From: Telopea speciosissima
Lineage: Eukaryota; Streptophyta; Magnoliopsida; Proteales; Proteaceae
DNA length: 64,000 bases
Reading direction: 5' to 3'
Assembly (NCBI RefSeq): GCF_018873765.1
Contig: NC_057926.1
Span: 51,875,878-51,939,877, forward strand
Part shown: positions 59,869 to 64,000 of the stretch, piece after piece
How the letters are laid out: every line of letters starts with the position of its first letter
How positions within the stretch are numbered: the stretch's first letter is position 1
Notes under the pieces: model-generated
Database searches by the model: none
The model's input: only the letters and a program-made list of their open reading frames with translations
What the model was told of the DNA's origin: nothing
Translations under genes and position numbers: made by a program

Positions 59869-60700
59869 TTGGAATTGTTTTGTAAAACTCAATCCGCCTT
59901 CTTCTCAGATAGAAGTCATTTGGTTGATATGACACAACTAGTCTGCCTCCTAAATTTTTTCCCAAGGTTCTCAACGCAAAGAACATGTTGTGATCCCTTT
60001 GCAAAAATTCGAGAAGAAGAGCTTAATCCAATTTCATTAGTTTACTCCAATGTCGCACTTTCTTCTATTGTATGGCTCGAGTAATTTTTTTCTAAGTAAG
60101 ATATGATGGCACCTCGAAACGATATCAACAGTGTCTCTATATTGAGGTTTGTTTTTTTGTGTCATCGTAAGACTTTCTTATATTGAATCAAGTAAATATT
60201 TCCTTCCTTGTATCTTTTCACTATAAAGGTATTGCTCTTCCAACGAGGTTTACATGACAATCCAACAACCACTTATACTGTCAAAAAAAACGAGGATCTG
60301 GTGTCTTTGTCATCAAAATTATGTGTTGAAAACCCGCCCCATTAAATTAAAAAGAAAAAGTTTTTATTTTTTTATTTTTATAATCAATAGAAAAATTTCT
60401 CTGACTCCCCTAGAATTATATTCTATTTATTCAAACTCCCCTATTTAAACTTTTGCATCTGATTCCCCCCTCCAAAAGTAAACTTTACCTTTCTTTCTCC
60501 CCTGTTAATTTAAAATACCAAAATTATCCTCTCATGATTGAATTGTGTCATTTATTTTTTATTTTTTTTATTAACAGAAGTGGGACCTAAGCCATTTACG
60601 AAACAAAAAAAGAGCTTCAAGATAAGTTCCATGAGCGTTCAAGGGTATTCGAGAAATTTGGCACACTCGAGGTATCATCAATTATATCCACAAGTCTCAA
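59869..60700 (+). pseudogene. Duplicated fragment of an unrecognised gene, copy 2
   Basis: Same two blocks as 53650-56000: EEELNPISLVYSNVALSSIV-WLE with stop (60084), then tttattaacag|AAGTGGGACCTAAGCC at about 60570 with VGPKPFTKQKKS. After that the frame leaves the copy 1 sequence. The site of the two insertions in copy 1 is empty here. A shorter trace of the first block is at about 56970-57110. Confidence 0.4.
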
Positions 60701-60709
60701 CAGCAAGAA

Positions 60710-60885
60710 TTTTTATCCTCTCAATTAGATTGCCCGTACTTGACGTCAAGTACATCTAATAGAGGGAGGTGGACCCCACCTCGGGCAGTGTGTTTGGGCA
60801 GGGTGTAGGATAGTCATTTCTGCCTCCTCTGTTAGATGTACTTGACATCAAGTATGGGCAGTGTAATTGAGAGGATAAAGATCCC
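60710..60885. repeat. Foldback element, arms CTCTCAATTA…GTACATCTAATAGAGG
   Basis: ttttatcctctcaattagat / gtaattgagaggataaagat ends and gtacttgacgtcaagtacat / gtacttgacatcaagt inner arms. Core ggatagtcatttctgcctcc. Near-identical sister 1.8 kb away. Confidence 0.9.
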
Positions 60886-61140
60886 TCTACTTTGCAGCTC
60901 AAATGGAATGATGTAATTCGGCTAGACATCAGCCTCAGAAGGACTGGTTAGCTCTTCTGACAAATTCTTGTTCAGAGGCCGGATCTCGTGAGAGGAGTAG
61001 CTGGACAACCGGCAAGGACACTTTATTTCTTTTTCCCTGCACTCCCCCTACTTCCCAGCAGTCGGCGATGGAGAAGTGCAAGGAAGCATGGGATATATAG
61101 GGCGGTGGGGACTAGGATGGAGGGGAGAGTTGAGGGGATT

Positions 61141-61288
61141 TTCATCCTCTCAAGTGTGTGTACAGCAGAGTGCATCCGACAGTGCAATGCACTTGAGAAC
61201 ATGTACTTGGTCAAGTTCGGTGCATTGTCCACTGTCGGGTGCCCTTAAAAGATGCATTGGACAGTGCACCACACTTGAAATGATAATT
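61141..61288. repeat. Foldback element, CTCTCAAGTG family
   Basis: ttcatcctctcaagtgtgtg with caccacacttgaaatgataa; several inner gtgcattg…cagtgca pairs. Confidence 0.7.
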
Positions 61289-62036
61289 ATAGTATACGTA
61301 CCTCGCTTGTTTTAGTAGTAGTAGCTATTGCTTGATGAGGATGAGTTGGATACTCATACATGATCCAATTGGTTTTAGTCAAACGATAGATTACTTTGTG
61401 GTTGTTTCTTCTTCGCATAATAGACAAAAGTTGTCTTGAGACCAATTTTACTGGATTTGTAATCCAAGACAAGCTTTTCTCCACTAGTAACCTTCCACAT
61501 TGATTCATCTTTAGCTTGTGGACTTGCCCTAGACAATAATGACCCTTGCAACCTTTGTATTTAGGTAGTGCAAGATGAGTTCTTGATCTGTGGGATCAAA
61601 TACAAATCCAATAGGGATTCATGGGATATGATGATGGAGAAGGTAATTGGAACGAACAAAAGTACTGATTGAACCAAGAAAAGTTTTTGCGTTTGTGGCG
61701 GTGGGTCTATGAAGTGTGAGTCATTAGTGAAGTATCATGTAAACTAATGAAATTGTACATGAAATTTTGAGATATTGGAGTAATCTAATGAAATTGTATT
61801 TGAAATAAAAATTCTAGGACTTAGTGGGTTGATGCAGAAGAGTAATGGGATGAGATGCAGGGTGAACCGTGGAATAGCAGCATCCAGGGTGCAGTCTGGG
61901 CTTGATGAAGAAGCTCGATCGGAGGCTACAAGCTCGGGGTTTGATAGAAAGCAACACAGAGGATGGAGAGCAAATGAGAGTAGATGGAGATGGGGTTTAA
62001 GCTTTTGTAGAAACAACGATGTGGAGAGAAGAGAGG
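61289..62036. other. Intergenic, nothing recognised
   Basis: Frames of 73-97 codons without family features; the region ends at the (GTTTT)n tract. Confidence 0.45.
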
Positions 62037-62047
62037 TAACTGTTTTG

Positions 62048-62108
<61 letters not shown>

Positions 62109-62330
62109 GCCTGGAAAGCTAAACCTTTTAAATACGTAATTAGTGTCATCAGAGCATAATATAAACTTAACAATAGTAAAATTAGCAGTTGTGTCCGCTA
62201 ATTCAAGAACCAAAGGGAAGCAGTTCCAAGGAATATTACTATTGTTTGGATTAATTAAACTAAAGTGGATGTTTTTTGTAGTACACCACACTTCTTCTAG
62301 CAAATGTCCTGATCTTGAATTAAACTAAAG
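62037..62330 (-). mobile_element. Probable LINE 3' end with (AAAAC)n/poly(A) tail
   Basis: A (GTTTT)n array and a T-run (62037-62104) form the tail of a minus-strand unit. The preceding minus-strand frame (…IPWNCFPLVLELADTTAN…) resembles the RNase H/linker end of L1 elements. Weak identification. Confidence 0.4.
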
Positions 62331-62483
62331 AGAGCTAACTGTTAGTTAGCAGAGGGGAGAGAGAAAGATTACACGGGAAGAAATCTAATCTTAAACTCTT
62401 TTAGAGATAAACTCTCACGGAGGAGGTATTGCTTATAGTGTCTAGAGTTTAGATCCAAGCCTATCCACATCTAATTGGACGAA

Positions 62484-62670
62484 TTTTTATCCTCTCAATT
62501 ACACTGCCCGTACATGATGTTAAGTACATCTAATAGAGAGAGGTAGACCCCACATGGACCCCACCTTGGCCAGTGTGTTTGGGTAGGGGGTAGGATATTC
62601 ATTTCTGCCTCCTCTGTTAGATGTACTTGAAGTCAAACACGGGCAGTGTAATTGCGAGGATAAAGATCCC
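62484..62670. repeat. Foldback element, sister of 60710-60885
   Basis: tttttatcctctcaattaca … cagtgtaattgcgaggataa then agatccc. Inner arms slightly decayed (gtacatgatgttaagtaca). A short internal duplication of gaccccac is unique to this copy. Confidence 0.9.
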
Positions 62671-63513
62671 TAGTTGGACCCCTCACCTTAAGGAATGAAC
62701 AATGGATCCTCAAATCCATGAAAAACAATGAAATAATTGAATCCTTTTTTTTTGGTAGAAATAACCAAATCCATTGGATCCACTGTGAAATGGGAAATTT
62801 GGGCAAAGTAAAGTAAAACCATATAAATTCTATAGGAAAGGGAAGGCTACTACGCTGCATGGTGCCTATACCTAGATATAGGAGCGCACAAATAGAATGT
62901 TAATCGATCGTGTGGTTTCTACGCTCAGACACAAGAGTGCACAAAAAGACCGCTCAGCCTCCACTGAAATCGAAAAATCTCATTTAAACCAATGCTTTTG
63001 TGTACACTCTCATTGGCCCCTACGCTGGTGTAGGAGTTACATGACCAATTAGCATTCTCTTGCCTTCACTTTAAATACACATAATTGATTGAGGTACATA
63101 TTTTTGTTTGGATTACTATTACAAGTTTAGGGTTGTGTTAGTGTCATTTGTTTCAATAGTTTAGGTTAATTCTGGATGATTCTACCCAATTCCGATTAAT
63201 TCCATAGGGAGAAATATATGAACCAACGGATTAGGGTCTTACCTTAAAAGGTCGCTAAAGCTGGAAGAGTAAAATATATGATTGTCTCTCTATCTATCTT
63301 GGTAATCTTGAATATTTCAATGTTTTTTTTTTTCTTTCAAGTGGCAATTTTTGTTTTTTAGGGGATGATGAAATGCAGATATTCAACAAGTGCAAAGAAT
63401 ATCCAGTCCCAATATGGAAGACGAAACGGAAATGGTGGGGGAGTAAAAGAGGAAATAACAGGCAAAACCCAAAAACATGAAAATAGGCTTAGCTCAAATT
63501 AAAGAGAGGATTT
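62671..63513. other. Intergenic, nothing firm
   Basis: Possible further foldback remnant at about 62840-63060 (gctacgctcagacacaagag / ctctcattggcccctacgct). No gene. Confidence 0.4.
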
Positions 63514-63733
63514 AGGTATAAGGGTATTATGGTAATATCCATTTATATGTTTTAATATAATTCTACTTGTATTATGGCTCAGGCTGTGAGGGGCAATCTA
63601 GTAATTAGTCATTCTAATCTAAACCCTAATTTCTCTATAAATACTAGTTGGAGGCAACAGATGGGTATTCCAAACTTGATACACAGGGTGTAATGTTTTA
63701 AGCAACTAATGCTTTAAACCCTAAACTCTAACA
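63514..63733 (+). repeat. LTR related to the copia element, opposite orientation, near window end
   Basis: The stretch from ggtattatggtaatatcc to ccctaaactctaaca aligns with the reverse complement of the 215-bp LTRs at 16872 and 22428. Shared blocks include aggcaatctagtaattag, tattccaaact and gtgtaatg-tttaagcaac. It is either a solo LTR or the 5' LTR of an element continuing past the window. The sequence after it shows no clear copia gag. Confidence 0.75.
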
Positions 63734-63912
63734 CTAGGCATCGGACAAAGATCTAAAGATAAATCTCATGCTATGCATCAAAAGTTTAAGTTGTGGTCAA
63801 ATTGGTCGACGATCCACTTCCACTCACTATCTAAGGATCCAATGCTCCTAGGATAAAGTCAACACCGATTGCTAACATGGGATCAAATCCAAGTCGCAAA
63901 TTTTGTTGAAAA

Positions 63913-64000
63913 AGATCCTGTCAATCAGGGCAGCATGCAGCCATGTGTAGCGCCTGAGATGAGGCGATTGACCACCTTACCCTAGTCGCATGGGTGACCG
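63913..64000. repeat. Foldback element, GATCCTCTAC family, cut by window end
   Basis: gatcctgtcaatcagggcag … ggcgattgaccaccttaccc; left half only. Confidence 0.6.

Overview
The window is nuclear DNA from a flowering plant, most likely a dicot. It has GT-AG introns, plant-specific families (a zinc-finger homeodomain protein, an ACC-oxidase-homolog dioxygenase cluster, 11S-globulin relics), Au-type SINEs, Ty1/copia and Ty3/gypsy debris and low gene density. I cannot name the species from sequence alone.

Left half (1-30.5 kb): a tandem array of six 2-oxoglutarate/Fe(II) dioxygenase genes of the '1-aminocyclopropane-1-carboxylate oxidase homolog' type, all on the + strand. Each has two exons, with a phase-0 intron just after a Leu-Gln pair. 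Copy A is cut by the window start (its first exon lies outside). B carries a one-base insertion. C, D and F look intact (364, 380 and 369 aa). E has lost its splice donor and most of its intron and has a second frameshift. The large intron of D holds a complete but decayed antisense copia element (16872-22642) with matching 215-bp LTRs and a 5-bp target duplication. Between C and D's upstream region lies a long-TIR element (11860-13495) carrying the spliced 3' end of an amidase gene.

Right half (30.5-64 kb): two convincing single genes, both on the - strand. One is an eight-exon zf-4CXXC_R1 (CDCA7-like) gene at 39919-41753, visible only when its short exons are joined. The other is an intronless ZF-HD homeodomain gene at 46068-47225 with an unusual array of basic cassettes between its two domains. 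The rest is repeats: a 70-bp minisatellite beside a deleted gypsy element, a four-copy dispersed/tandem repeat, a second long-TIR element with a 9-bp target duplication, duplicated fragments of an unrecognised gene, and LINE and SINE pieces.

The most unusual signal is spread over the whole window: about 38 short foldback (palindromic) elements, roughly one per 1.7 kb. Many differ completely in their arms, but several families share similar outer ends (…ATCCTCTC / GAGAGGATAAAGATCC) and a similar central motif (GG-T-GGTCATT-Y-GCC). They look like modular, mosaic MITE-like elements. Related empty sites within the window support real insertions for at least two of them.
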